Positions 45,956 to 54,572 of a stretch of DNA of 64,000 nucleotides are shown piece by piece. This DNA is from Thermosynechococcus sp. HN-54 (GTDB taxonomy: Bacteria; Cyanobacteriota; Cyanobacteriia; Thermosynechococcales; Thermosynechococcaceae): positions 186,001-250,000 of the forward strand of contig NZ_CP098039.1 of assembly GCF_023650955.1 (NCBI RefSeq). Direction: 5' to 3'. A program made the position numbers and the translations under genes. The notes under the pieces are model-generated. The model was given only the letters and a program-made list of their open reading frames with translations, was not told the origin of the DNA and searched no databases. Within the stretch, counting starts at the first letter, position 1; every line of letters starts with the position of its first letter.

Positions 45956-47452
45956 CTACTGCGGGGGATTTTGTAGCGCCTTCAATGCCTGTTCCAGTTC
46001 CCGTTGCGACCGAGGCATCCAGTCTTTGCCCCGCAATCGCCGCAGCATCTCTAGGGCTTCCTCACGGGTTTGCCCGGTATTTTGTTGGTGCCGTTGCCAG
46101 AAGTCGTCCCACCAGCCGGGGGGTTCTTGCTTGCTGCCGGTGTATTCTGTGGGTCGCCCAGTGTCGCCATCAATCACGAGGCTGCCGACATAATCGGCAT
46201 TGCTATAGACTTTGGCAATTTGATCATGGATGTGGCGCATATCGGCAGCAGAAACCACACCATTGTCCGTGGCTTTGTAAAATTGCACCGTGACGCGGAT
46301 GGGAAAGCGGGGATCTCGCTCGATGGGCAGGTTGTCAATTTCGGTAAAGGGGCCTTCCACCTTGCCGTGACTAATGACAGCAGCCTCGACATTGGAACGG
46401 CTCAGAGCGGCAGAAGGGGCAGCTTCCTGCGTCAGCGTTGGCATGGAGAATGAGGGAAAGGTTCTTGGCGGGGGTGCCTGCTTCAGGGGCACTTGGATCA
46501 GCATCACCATATTCATCCCTGCCGCTTCCGCTTGGGCAGAGGTGATCTCGCCACCGCCGGTTCTCACTCCAAAATCACTGGCGCGTTGTCCCACTAGGCT
46601 CGCCCGTTCGCCATTCTTGTTGAAAAATAATCGCTGTCCCCACGTCATGCCGGCTTCAAAGGCATCGCGCTTGTTATCAATGACGGTGGCACTGGTGCCT
46701 TGGCGCGTGACGAGAATCGCTAAAACGGCTGGATTTTTTTCGTAGCTTTGGTAGTTAAACAGCACAGGGTTAAAGGTGGCTTCCCCTTGGGGTGGAATGG
46801 GTAGGAAACAGGCTTGGGCACTTACCAGCACATGGCTGTCGCGAGGTGCGAGCAGAGACTGACGGTTACCCGCCCATGAGCGGGGATTGTGGAGATAGTT
46901 GCGGAAATTGCCGAGAAATTCCTTGAGGTTGACCCGTTGGAGCGGTTTCCCCTTTTCATTGCCCACAAGGATAAAAAAGCGTTCAAGGGGAATATCCGCG
47001 GTGCGATCGCTAAAATTGGGAAAGCGAATCACGGGCATCAGACTCAGTTCATAACCCTTGGTGCCTGGGTTGTATTGCTGAATCTGAATCGTCATGTCAC
47101 TGATATTGGGGCCGACGGCAGAGTTGTGGTAGCGAGCCGTGTCCTCCCATGTGATGTCAAGAATGTTCAAGCCATATTGCTGAGCCAGCCGCTGCGCTTC
47201 GGCGTTGTGGATCATGCTGCGGGTGCGCTCAATCACTTGGCGGTAGCGATCGTAGTCGGCTACAGAAACGCGAGGGGGGGGTTCGGGTCTCGCTGGCGGA
47301 GCGCTCGAGGGGCTAGATTCAATTCCCCAACTGGGTTGACCTTGGGCAGAGGACATGAGATTTTCTCCTGGGGAGAGCAACTTCCCCGCTAAAAGGGTAC
47401 CGAGAGCCAGTAAACCAATGAGGCCGAGGGAGAGCTTGAGGGGCACAGGCAT
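45956..47452 (-). CDS. Uncharacterised membrane-anchored protein
   Basis: A 498-residue protein from ATG 47452 (an upstream in-frame start would add 12 residues). It begins with one hydrophobic segment (MPVPLKLSLGLIGLLALGTLLAG), then a Pro/Ser-rich linker, and the rest is soluble and probably periplasmic. Long beta-rich stretches (VSVADYDRYRQVIERTRSMI, GPNISDMTIQIQQYNPG, WAGNRQSLLAPRDSHVLVSAQACF) show no enzyme motif I know. The C-terminus is polar and helical (REEALEMLRRLRGKDWMP). It converges with nurA and diverges from pipY. A conserved cyanobacterial unknown is likely; function unclear. Confidence 0.7.
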   Translation of the reverse strand: MPVPLKLSLGLIGLLALGTLLAGKLLSPGENLMSSAQGQPSWGIESSPSSAPPARPEPPPRVSVADYDRYRQVIERTRSMIHNAEAQRLAQQYGLNILDITWEDTARYHNSAVGPNISDMTIQIQQYNPGTKGYELSLMPVIRFPNFSDRTADIPLERFFILVGNEKGKPLQRVNLKEFLGNFRNYLHNPRSWAGNRQSLLAPRDSHVLVSAQACFLPIPPQGEATFNPVLFNYQSYEKNPAVLAILVTRQGTSATVIDNKRDAFEAGMTWGQRLFFNKNGERASLVGQRASDFGVRTGGGEITSAQAEAAGMNMVMLIQVPLKQAPPPRTFPSFSMPTLTQEAAPSAALSRSNVEAAVISHGKVEGPFTEIDNLPIERDPRFPIRVTVQFYKATDNGVVSAADMRHIHDQIAKVYSNADYVGSLVIDGDTGRPTEYTGSKQEPPGWWDDFWQRHQQNTGQTREEALEMLRRLRGKDWMPRSQRELEQALKALQNPPQ

Positions 47453-47569
47453 AGAACAGTTCTGAATCCTACCCTCTAGCCTAGTCAAGGGAACTAGAAA
47501 TCCTGCCGTGGTTTCAATTTTTGCAACAGGGTTTTACGATCAAAAAGCATCCTTGCCCGCAAATGGCCT

Positions 47570-48271
47570 GTGTTATCCGCTGCTGAAATTGGCGATCGCG
47601 TTGCCCACCTCAAATCAACCCTTCCTCCCCATGTGCGTCTGATTGCCGTGAGCAAGTTTATGCCAGCGGCCGCCATTCGTGCTGCCTACGAGGCCGGCAT
47701 TCGGGATTTTGGCGAAAGTCGCGTCCAGGAAGCGGCCAGCAAACGTGCGGAATTGGCGGATCTCACGGATATTACATGGCATCTCATTGGCCACCTACAA
47801 ACCAATAAAGTGCGGCAGGCGCTGCAACTCTTTGACTGGATCCACACCGTTGACCGCTGGAAGTTGGCTGAGCGCATCAATGCCGTTCTTAGGGAAACCG
47901 ACACCCCCAGTCCCCACTGCCTATTGCAGGTGAAGCTGCGCCCTGACCCCCAAAAACACGGCTGGGAAAAATCAGAACTCGAAGCAGCCCTCCCCCAACT
48001 CGATGCCCTCTCCCATCTGCGCTGCTATGGTCTAATGACGATTCTGCCCTTGGGGTTGTCTCCCTCCGAACAATTGCAGGTCTTTCAAGAATTGCGGGCT
48101 TGGGGCGAAGTGCTGAGCACAAAACCATGGCAGCAGCTTCAGTGGCAGGAGTATTCCATGGGTATGACGCAGGACTATCCCCTTGCGGTGCAAGCCGGAG
48201 CAACCATGGTGCGCATTGGCACGGCTATTTTTGGCGATCGCCAAGCAACGCTAGAAATTCACGACGACTAA
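47570..48271 (+). CDS. pipY: PLP homeostasis protein PipY (YggS family)
   Basis: Pyridoxal-phosphate-binding protein of the YggS/PROSC family, 233 residues, controlling vitamin B6 and amino-acid balance. The PLP lysine is Lys29 in LIAVSKFMP, and the family block WHLIGHLQTNKVRQAL lies near 69, with YSMGMTQDYPLAVQAGATMVRIGTAIFG near 195. A GTG start at 47570 is used. In many cyanobacteria pipY follows pipX; no pipX precedes it here, where the neighbour is the divergent membrane-anchored protein. Confidence 0.92.
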   Translation: MLSAAEIGDRVAHLKSTLPPHVRLIAVSKFMPAAAIRAAYEAGIRDFGESRVQEAASKRAELADLTDITWHLIGHLQTNKVRQALQLFDWIHTVDRWKLAERINAVLRETDTPSPHCLLQVKLRPDPQKHGWEKSELEAALPQLDALSHLRCYGLMTILPLGLSPSEQLQVFQELRAWGEVLSTKPWQQLQWQEYSMGMTQDYPLAVQAGATMVRIGTAIFGDRQATLEIHDD

Positions 48272-48286
48272 GGCTCTGGGCAGGGA

Positions 48287-48556
48287 GTGGCTCGGGAATC
48301 ATCGCCAGTGACGGAAAGAGGGGACTGCCCGGCGACCAAAGCTGGAACTCTCCCTAAAACGTTGAACTGGTTGCCCTTGACCAATGGACAGAGAGTCCGC
48401 AGCCCATCAGGTTCCACAGGGGATATTTGGCAATTTGGCCTACTGCATCGAGCGCAAAAGCAAACTCAACAAGGCCTAATCCTGTACCGCGTTCCCGAGG
48501 ATCTTGAGACTTTGATGCGGATTCTCGTTGAGATTTTGGAGCCGTCTTCTCTTTAG
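48287..48556 (+). CDS. Doubtful reading frame, 89 residues
   Basis: GTG-started frame 15 bp after pipY. The second half (GLILYRVPEDLETLMRILVE) looks like a genuine amphipathic helix, while the first half (ESSPVTERGDCPATKAG) does not. It overlaps the 3' end of the MazF/PemK remnant on the other strand by 81 bp, so one of the two C-termini is probably not real. No family is recognised. Confidence 0.3.
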   Translation: MARESSPVTERGDCPATKAGTLPKTLNWLPLTNGQRVRSPSGSTGDIWQFGLLHRAQKQTQQGLILYRVPEDLETLMRILVEILEPSSL

Positions 48557-48944
48557 AGCTGATCCAGCGGAGAATAGCGAAATATCTACTCCAATTGCGA
48601 TTTGAATGCCTTGTTGTACCTGCCTCAATAGCTCTTGAGTAATACGCCCATAGGAACCTCGCTCTAAGTACTTTTTTTGAACAGTCGTGACTAAGTCACA
48701 CATTGCTACACAGGGATGGTCAAGTCCACCTTCACCTGCTGGAAAGTGAATACGACAAGGGTTTCCTGCGGACGCTGCAAGATCAGTTGAAAAAGGAACA
48801 ACTAACACAGTAGCAGCATAAGAGTTACGAATATCTATTGAAACTATAAGGATAGGACGTTTTGTTTGTGTCACCTGACTGTCGGAGCGCCTTGGTCAGA
48901 TAAATTTCTCCTTGCCTTGGGAAGAGACTGGCTAGGAATGCCAC
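48476..48944 (-). pseudogene. MazF/PemK toxin with N-terminal frameshift
   Basis: Endoribonuclease toxin of the PemK/MazF family. The main frame (48874 down) begins at a GTG as TQTKRPILIVSIDIRNSYA and has VLVVPFSTDLAASAGNPCRI and VAMCDLVTTVQKKYLERGSYG, typical of this family. The expected first strand is missing from it but is found just upstream in another frame (GTG 48944): FPRQGEIYLTKALRQSGD. The two join at a run of four A on the minus strand (48860-48863); removing one A would restore a continuous toxin. It is therefore probably frameshifted and inactive, unless the base is a sequencing error. The C-terminal extra residues after GVDI are unusual. Confidence 0.7.
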
Positions 48945-49195
48945 GGACTTTCCTGTTGCCAAGCATCAAAAGCATTGAATTGGGTTGCTTGTGCCCACTG
49001 GATTTCCTCAGTCTCATCTCGCTCTGGGCGATGCTGATAAAAAGCCAGCAATTGCTCTTCAACTTGATGTGCATGCCATAGTCGAAGTGCTTTCTCAATA
49101 GTTGCTGAGCGATTCTTGGATATGCGATCAATCGCCTCTAGTAACTGAGCATCTATCGTTACGGTAATTCGTCGTTTTCCTTGAGGCGTTGTCAT
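48932..49195 (-). CDS. Ribbon-helix-helix antitoxin
   Basis: An 87-residue protein with an RHH DNA-binding start: RRITVTIDAQLLEAIDRISK, then NRSATIEKALRLWHAHQVEEQL. The C-terminal tail (RPERDETEEIQWAQATQF) would bind and block the toxin. It directly precedes the MazF/PemK gene and would overlap the restored toxin start by 13 bp, a typical coupled toxin-antitoxin layout. It probably also represses its own promoter. Confidence 0.83.
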   Translation of the reverse strand: MTTPQGKRRITVTIDAQLLEAIDRISKNRSATIEKALRLWHAHQVEEQLLAFYQHRPERDETEEIQWAQATQFNAFDAWQQESPWHS

Positions 49196-49294
49196 ACACC
49201 CTGATCGTTATTCCCCTCTCATCCTAGCTCAGCCATGTTATCAACTGTCCAAAAGTTCTTGATGCTTACCAGCACATTGCTAGAAGATGAGATT

Positions 49295-49450
49295 CTATTC
49301 CTGCAACAACAATCGTAGTGCTGCCAAGACCCGCCGAGGATTCGGGCGATGCAGTGCCATGCCCAACCAATAGGCCGCCTCCTCCCGTCCCATTTCCTCA
49401 ATCCCCATCACACAGGCCATCATGGCGTTCTGTGACCTGCTTTGGGGCAT
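49295..49450 (-). CDS. Small protein, 51 residues
   Basis: Reading frame from ATG 49450: MPQSRSQNAMMACVMGIEEM, continuing GREEAAYWLGMALHRPNPRR and VLAALRLLLQE. The strong helical pattern and the GREEAAYWLGMA and NPRRVLAALR blocks resemble a short conserved cyanobacterial family I cannot name. Its start overlaps the 3' end of the frameshifted gene upstream by 53 bp in a different frame, so the original start may have been altered by the neighbour's decay. No strong ribosome site is visible. Confidence 0.62.
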   Translation of the reverse strand: MPQSRSQNAMMACVMGIEEMGREEAAYWLGMALHRPNPRRVLAALRLLLQE

Positions 49451-50058
49451 TGCCCGCCAACTCTAAGCCTTTGGAAAAGTCGATCTTGTAGGTGGCATGA
49501 AGTTCCTTCTCACTGGCTGCTCGCATCTGTGCTGCCAAAAAGTCCTTCACAGACCCTAGATCGATTGAAATCGCCCTCGTACTCAAATTCGAGGTGACTG
49601 CCCGCCACCGTCTGATAGCTACCTTGCCACGAGACAGTTGTTTTCGTCTCAGGTAGTTGACGGACATAGGCCAGAATCACAAAGGCATCATTGGGGTCGT
49701 AAAGACGAATTTCAAGACTCGCCAATGCCCTCACATTGGTTGCCCGTGCCTGCTCCCAAATCCGCGTCAGTGCTTCGTGCAAGGGGGCTTCGGCCACAAA
49801 GGTTTGTTGTGTCTGCGGGGCATGAGGTAGAGGAAGGGTCGGGGTTGCAGGAATGGGGCGATCGTTGACGGTGCCAGTGGGTTCTGGAGATGGGGAGTAC
49901 GTGATGACTGGGGGGCTAATAGAAATGATTCCCGAGAATCCCGTAGCGATAATGAATAGAGAATTTGCGAGCGGTGGACAAGCAGCCCAACGGGTCGTTA
50001 CCTCTTTCACAATGGAACCTGATTCTACGGTGACTCGGCCAGCGGCACCAGCCCCCAC
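49398..50058 (-). pseudogene. Frameshifted gene of unknown family
   Basis: Two same-strand frames form one protein. The first (50058 to about 49565) starts weakly and has a hydrophobic stretch (LFIIATGFSGIISIS), a Pro-rich linker, then a folded-looking part: PLHEALTRIWEQARATNVRA, SLEIRLYDPNDAFVILAYVR and SHLEFEYEGDFN. The second (49575 to 49398) continues it: SIDLGSVKDFLAAQMRAASE, KELHATYKIDFSKGLELAG. The shift lies near 49560-49570. Without it the domain would read straight through. I do not recognise the family with certainty. A decayed gene is the best reading; a programmed frameshift is possible but no slippery site stands out. Confidence 0.62.
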
Positions 50059-50213
50059 CTAATTGTCGTCCACCCCAGAGGGCACCAAGAATTGTCTTCT
50101 CCAACAACAATCCCCCTGCCGTTGCTAGGCGATCGCGAGTCGCAGGGCGGGGCTTTAGACCCAATTCTTTGGTAAGCTAAAGGATACTTTCTAAAACCGT
50201 GCTAAAACCTCCT

Positions 50214-50924
50214 ATGGCTGCATCCGTAAGCTTTGACCTCGATGCCCTGAACCAACGCTTTGAGGGGGCACATCCCCGCGAAATTCTAGCGTGGGCAGTG
50301 GATGAAATTCCCCAAGGGCTGGTGCAGACCAGTGCCTTTAATGTGGATGACATGATGATCACGGATTTGCTCTACCGTGATCTGCGCCCCAATCCGCCAG
50401 TGCCCGTTCTCTTTTTGGATACGCTGCATCACTTTCCAGAGACCCTTGAATTTGTGCAGCGGGCGAAGGAAAAATACGGTCTGGATTTGCGCACCTACAA
50501 AACCCCCGATGTGGACAGCCGTGAGGCCTTTGCTGCTCGCTATGGCAATAAGCTTTGGGAAACCAATGTTGAGCAGTTTCACCATCTCACTAAAATTGAA
50601 CCGCTGCAACGGGGCTTGGCAGAACTGAATACTGTGGCTTGGATTACGGGACGGCGTCGCGATCAGGCGATCACCCGTGCCAATATGCCCTACGTGGAAC
50701 TAGACAAAGAGGGTCGGCTGAAAATTAATCCCCTTGCTGCTTGGACACGCAAACAAACGTGGGCCTACGTGATGGAGCACGGAGTGATTTACAATCCCCT
50801 CCACGATCGCGGCTATGCCAGTATTGGCGATGAACCCCTCACTACCCCTGTAGCTGAAGGGGAAGATGAACGGGCGGGTCGCTGGCGCGGCATGGGCAAA
50901 ACCGAGTGTGGTATCCATCTCTAA
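50214..50924 (+). CDS. cysH: PAPS reductase (thioredoxin-dependent)
   Basis: Reduces activated sulfate to sulfite. Start at ATG 50214 gives 236 residues. Family motifs are [19 protein letters not shown] near 39, [16 protein letters not shown] near 67, [20 protein letters not shown] near 144, and the catalytic tail GKTECGIHL. The only cysteine in the protein is that of ECGIHL, so it lacks the paired cysteines that bind a 4Fe-4S cluster in APS reductases. It should therefore use PAPS, which would require an APS kinase encoded outside the window. glyQ starts 4 bp after its stop. Confidence 0.92.
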   Translation: MAASVSFDLDALNQRFEGAHPREILAWAVDEIPQGLVQTSAFNVDDMMITDLLYRDLRPNPPVPVLFLDTLHHFPETLEFVQRAKEKYGLDLRTYKTPDVDSREAFAARYGNKLWETNVEQFHHLTKIEPLQRGLAELNTVAWITGRRRDQAITRANMPYVELDKEGRLKINPLAAWTRKQTWAYVMEHGVIYNPLHDRGYASIGDEPLTTPVAEGEDERAGRWRGMGKTECGIHL

Positions 50925-50928
50925 GTCC

Positions 50929-51816
50929 ATGTATTTTCAAGATGTCATTGCTACATTGCACCAATTTTGGGCGGCTCAAGGATGCCTGATTGCCCAGCCC
51001 TACGACGTGGAAAAGGGCGCCGGTACCAAAAGCCCCCATACCTTTTTGCGTGCCCTCGGCCCTGAACCTTGGGCAGTAGCCTATGTCGAACCCTGTCGAC
51101 GACCTGGAGATGGTCGCTATGGCGAGAATCCCAACCGCTATCAGTACTATTACCAGTACCAAGTGCTGATTAAGCCCTCTCCTGACAATATCCAAGAGAT
51201 CTATTTAGAGTCGCTGCGTGCCCTTGGCATTCGCCCCCAAGAGCATGACATTCGCTTTGTTGAGGACAACTGGGAGGATGCCGCCGTTGGCGCGTGGGGT
51301 GTGGGCTGGGAGGTCTGGCTCGATGGCATGGAGGTCACGCAGTTTACCTATTTTCAGCAGTGCGGTGGCTTGGATTGTCGGCCTGTCTCCATTGAGATTA
51401 CCTACGGCTTGGAACGGTTGACGATGTATCTCCAAGAGGTGGATGCGATCGCCAGCATTCGTTGGAACCCCACGCTCACCTACGGCGATGTCCATTTGCA
51501 GGGGGAAATTGAACAGTCCACCTATAACTTTGAAGCCTCTGACCCGGAACGATTGTTTACCCTTTTTAGTCTCTACCAGCAGGAGGCGGAGCAGCTTCTG
51601 GAAAAGCAGTTGGTATTGCCCAGCTTGGATTATGTGCTCAAGTGTTCCCACACCTTTAACCTGCTGGATGCCCGTGGTGTGATTTCGGTGGCAGAGCGCA
51701 CGCGCTACATTGGTCGCATTCGCGGATTGGCACGGCGCGTTGCCCAAGCCTATGTCCAACAACGGGAAGCTTTGGGATTTCCACTGCTCAAGGAGCCGGC
51801 GTCGATCGCCCCCTAA
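50929..51816 (+). CDS. glyQ: Glycyl-tRNA synthetase alpha subunit
   Basis: Alpha subunit of the tetrameric bacterial GlyRS, holding the class II catalytic core. Start at ATG 50929 ([20 protein letters not shown]) gives 295 residues, the normal size. Motifs are [19 protein letters not shown] near 33, [19 protein letters not shown] near 58, and the motif [27 protein letters not shown] near 140. The beta subunit glyS is not in the window. It is tightly spaced after cysH. Confidence 0.96.
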   Translation: MYFQDVIATLHQFWAAQGCLIAQPYDVEKGAGTKSPHTFLRALGPEPWAVAYVEPCRRPGDGRYGENPNRYQYYYQYQVLIKPSPDNIQEIYLESLRALGIRPQEHDIRFVEDNWEDAAVGAWGVGWEVWLDGMEVTQFTYFQQCGGLDCRPVSIEITYGLERLTMYLQEVDAIASIRWNPTLTYGDVHLQGEIEQSTYNFEASDPERLFTLFSLYQQEAEQLLEKQLVLPSLDYVLKCSHTFNLLDARGVISVAERTRYIGRIRGLARRVAQAYVQQREALGFPLLKEPASIAP

Positions 51817-51840
51817 CTCACCCTCACTCAAGGAGCATCC

Positions 51841-52788
51841 ATGGGACGGCAGTGGCAGCTGTCGGTAGTCTTGGCTTTGTTTGCAGCATCGGCGACGCTG
51901 GCAGCGGATGTGCCGCGCTTTCTCAGTCCCCAGAAGTTTTGGGGGCAGTTGGTCTATCAAGTCAAACCCCTAAAGCCTGAAAAAGTGGTGGCGCTGACCT
52001 TTGATGATGGCCCTTGGGGAACCTCAACCCGCCAAGTGCTGCAAATTCTCAAGGAGGAGGATGTCAAGGCCACCTTTTTTGTCCTTGGCAAGCACGCCCT
52101 CATGTATCCCGATGTCATTGCTGACATTGTCAAAGCGGGTCATGCCGTTGGCAACCATAGTTGGAGTCATCCCTACAAGCCCGTTGACCCTGAAGTAGCC
52201 AAGCAAGAAATTGAAAACACCTCTGCGCTCATTGCCAAGCAAAGCCAAGCGCAAACGCGCCTTTTTCGGCCACCGGGAGGCAATTTGACCACAGGGCTAG
52301 TGGATTATGCCAAGTCGAAAAACTACACCATCATCATGTGGTCGGTGGATACCCACGACACCCGCCCCAACACCACAGCCGCGGACATTGTTAAGCGCAC
52401 CTTTAAGGAAGTGAAACCGGGTAGTATTATTTTGCTCCACGATGGCGGCGGCGATCGCGCCACTACCCGCCAAGCTCTCCCCACGCTGATTCGTCGCCTG
52501 CGGCAAAAAGGTTATCACTTTGTTACTGTGCCGGAACTGCTGCAACTGGCAGTTAAAGCCCCCATGCCGAAGCCTGAACCGACACCAACACCCACGCCTC
52601 AACCGACAATCACTCCAACACCGACACCCACGCCAACCTCTGAACCAACACCGCCTCCGACGCCTACCCCGCAACCCAGTTCAAGCCCACTTCCCACCCC
52701 AGAAAGCCTGCCCAGTCCTGAGCTAACGCCTACCCCTCCCGTCCCCAGTGAACCGCAATTGGAGCCACCCCGCATGCCCCCTCACTAA
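51841..52788 (+). CDS. Secreted polysaccharide deacetylase
   Basis: Metal-dependent carbohydrate deacetylase (NodB homology, family CE4) of 315 residues, exported through a signal peptide (about 1-20, cleavage near LAAD). Motif 1 is ALTFDDGPWG near 50 (catalytic and metal Asp), motif 2 is GHAVGNHSWSHPY near 100 (metal His pair), motif 3 is RLFRPPGGN near 140, followed by WSVDTHD and ILLHDGGGD. The last 70 residues are a Pro/Thr repeat tail (PTPTPTPQPT-like) that may span or bind the cell wall. It probably modifies peptidoglycan or an exopolysaccharide. Its stop shares CTAA with the converging gene. Confidence 0.9.
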   Translation: MGRQWQLSVVLALFAASATLAADVPRFLSPQKFWGQLVYQVKPLKPEKVVALTFDDGPWGTSTRQVLQILKEEDVKATFFVLGKHALMYPDVIADIVKAGHAVGNHSWSHPYKPVDPEVAKQEIENTSALIAKQSQAQTRLFRPPGGNLTTGLVDYAKSKNYTIIMWSVDTHDTRPNTTAADIVKRTFKEVKPGSIILLHDGGGDRATTRQALPTLIRRLRQKGYHFVTVPELLQLAVKAPMPKPEPTPTPTPQPTITPTPTPTPTSEPTPPPTPTPQPSSSPLPTPESLPSPELTPTPPVPSEPQLEPPRMPPH

Positions 52789-53297
52789 GGCTCTAGGGGA
52801 AATTCACTAATCTGTGGCGTCGAGGTACCATTGAGGGTTTCGCCTAGTTGATGGAGGGGTTCATAGACGGGTTCTAAACTGGCTTGGGTGTGGGCGATCG
52901 CCCGCAGGAGTTCAGCCGTGAGATATTCCAAAGGGTGAGGTGGGGGTGGGTGGCGGCGCCGATACTTGGGGGTAGGCACAAACTCACTGGCCACGGCCTG
53001 AAGCTGATAGGCCAATGCTTTCACCTTGGCAAGGTAGGTCAGGGTTTCCTCAAGGTGCTGGGTAATTTGCTGGTGCTGAGCTTGGAGTTGTTGCCACTGT
53101 TCGGGAGCGATCGCACCCGCTGCTGGTTTGAGATCGAGGGGAGTCAAATCCTGAAACAGGGCTTCTAAGTCCGGGGTTTCAGTGCTCACGAGTCCCTCCA
53201 ACAAGGCCGCATCAAATAGCTCCCTGAGCACTTCGGGAGACACGGCTGCCCACTCACTGGGGGAAGAAAATGAGGGATCGGGGAGTGTCATGGGCAT
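52785..53297 (-). CDS. Helical protein of unknown function
   Basis: A 170-residue soluble protein. A short N-terminal part with PEVLRELFDAALLEGLV leads to coiled-coil-like helices (QWQQLQAQHQQITQHLEETL, YLAKVKALAYQLQAVA), a basic Pro-rich loop (PKYRRRHPPPPHPLEYL) and a final helix. No catalytic motif is present and I do not recognise the family. It converges with the deacetylase gene with a 4-bp overlap. Confidence 0.65.
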   Translation of the reverse strand: MPMTLPDPSFSSPSEWAAVSPEVLRELFDAALLEGLVSTETPDLEALFQDLTPLDLKPAAGAIAPEQWQQLQAQHQQITQHLEETLTYLAKVKALAYQLQAVASEFVPTPKYRRRHPPPPHPLEYLTAELLRAIAHTQASLEPVYEPLHQLGETLNGTSTPQISEFPLEP

Positions 53298-53379
53298 TTA
53301 CCAAGTCGCGTTGGGCGGGATTGCAGTGCATCAAAAGGGGGCAGTTGCCCTAACTTTGTTAACCTTATAACGGTTTTGT

Positions 53380-54015
53380 TTGGTGATCGCGGTTGTGACC
53401 TCCTCTTCTTTACCGATTGTTTTGGGTGTAACGGGTGCGTCTGGTCTCATTTACGCAGTACGTGCCATTAAATTTCTATTACAAGCGGACTATCCTATTC
53501 AATTAGTGGCATCAAAGGCCGTGCATCAGGTGTGGCAGGCAGAATATGGCCTCACCCTGCCCGTACAACCCGACAAGCAGACCCTCTTTTGGCGCGAACA
53601 AGCCCAAGTCTGGACGGGATCCCTCACCTGTCACCGCCCCACGGATGTGGCAGCGGCGATCGCCAGCGGTTCCTTTCGCACCTTGGGCATGGTGATTCTC
53701 CCCTGTAGCATGAGTACAGTGGCGAAGTTGGCCGCAGGATTGAGTTCCGATCTCCTAGAGCGGGTGGCTGATGTCCACCTCAAGGAACACCGTCCGTTGG
53801 TGCTAGTGCCCCGCGAAACCCCCTTTAGCCTGATTCACCTGCAAAACCTGACCCAATTGGCAATGGCGGGGGCGCGAATTGTACCCGCTATCCCGGCGTG
53901 GTATCACCGGCCGCAGACCATTGAGGACTTAGTGGATTTTGTGATCGCCCGTGCGCTGGATCAGTTAGGGTTGGATTGTGTGCCTCTGCAACGTTGGCAA
54001 GGACCCCTTTCCTAA
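53380..54015 (+). CDS. ubiX: Flavin prenyltransferase UbiX
   Basis: Attaches a dimethylallyl group to FMN to make the prenylated cofactor used by UbiD decarboxylases. The 211-residue protein has the UbiX signature PIVLGVTGASGLIYAVRAIKFLL near 13, and later LGMVILPCSMSTVAKLAAGLSSDLLERVADVHLKEHRPLVLVPRETPFSLIHLQNL near 105-160. A GTG start is used. Its stop overlaps the ATG of the LapA-domain gene (TAATG at 54013-54017), so they are coupled. UbiD is not in the window. Confidence 0.93.
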   Translation: MVIAVVTSSSLPIVLGVTGASGLIYAVRAIKFLLQADYPIQLVASKAVHQVWQAEYGLTLPVQPDKQTLFWREQAQVWTGSLTCHRPTDVAAAIASGSFRTLGMVILPCSMSTVAKLAAGLSSDLLERVADVHLKEHRPLVLVPRETPFSLIHLQNLTQLAMAGARIVPAIPAWYHRPQTIEDLVDFVIARALDQLGLDCVPLQRWQGPLS

Positions 54016-54542
54016 TGCGCGCTTGGATTTATCTGGGGGCGATCGCCCTGCTTACGATACTGGTGGTGCAAAATTGGCAGCCAGTGGTGCCCCTCCGCTT
54101 TTTGGGACAGCAAACGCCGGCGCTGCCCCTTGCCGCATGGATTCTGGTGGCAGCTCTCTCAGGGATCGTGGCGGGGCAGTGTTTACTTTGGCTCACGGCA
54201 GAAGCCCCAGTAGCGCGCCCAACCCCGCGATCGCAACCCCCTGAACCTGAACTTGATCCCTCAATGCGTCCACCGCAGGATGAGCCAGAGCCAGATACCA
54301 GCGATGTCGAAGATTGGTTTAGTGAGCCAGGGCCAGCCCCCCGCGAACCAGAGATTGAGGTTCAAGACCGACCCCGTCCCAGTGCTCCCTACGCCTACCA
54401 ATATCGCCCTTCCCGCAAAGCCACCGCCAAAGCCCCACCGCCCCCAGAAGAGGTTGTGGATGCGGAATATCGCATTCTGACGCCGCCGCCCCCCAAAGAC
54501 TCCACCCCTCAGGATGATGAAGACTGGGACATTCCCCTATGA
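54015..54542 (+). CDS. LapA-domain (DUF1049) membrane protein
   Basis: A 175-residue protein with two membrane spans (about 4-22 and 38-60) forming a LapA/DUF1049 unit: VVQNWQPVVPLRFLGQQ, then LPLAAWILVAALSGIVAGQC. In E. coli LapA takes part in controlling lipopolysaccharide synthesis; the cyanobacterial role is unknown. The remaining 110 residues are an acidic, Pro-rich cytosolic tail with YAYQYRPSRKATAKAPP and a DDEDWDIPL end. The ATG overlaps the ubiX stop. Confidence 0.8.
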   Translation: MRAWIYLGAIALLTILVVQNWQPVVPLRFLGQQTPALPLAAWILVAALSGIVAGQCLLWLTAEAPVARPTPRSQPPEPELDPSMRPPQDEPEPDTSDVEDWFSEPGPAPREPEIEVQDRPRPSAPYAYQYRPSRKATAKAPPPPEEVVDAEYRILTPPPPKDSTPQDDEDWDIPL

Positions 54543-54572
54543 TCATAGGCGTTGCCATCGGAGGGATGCGTT

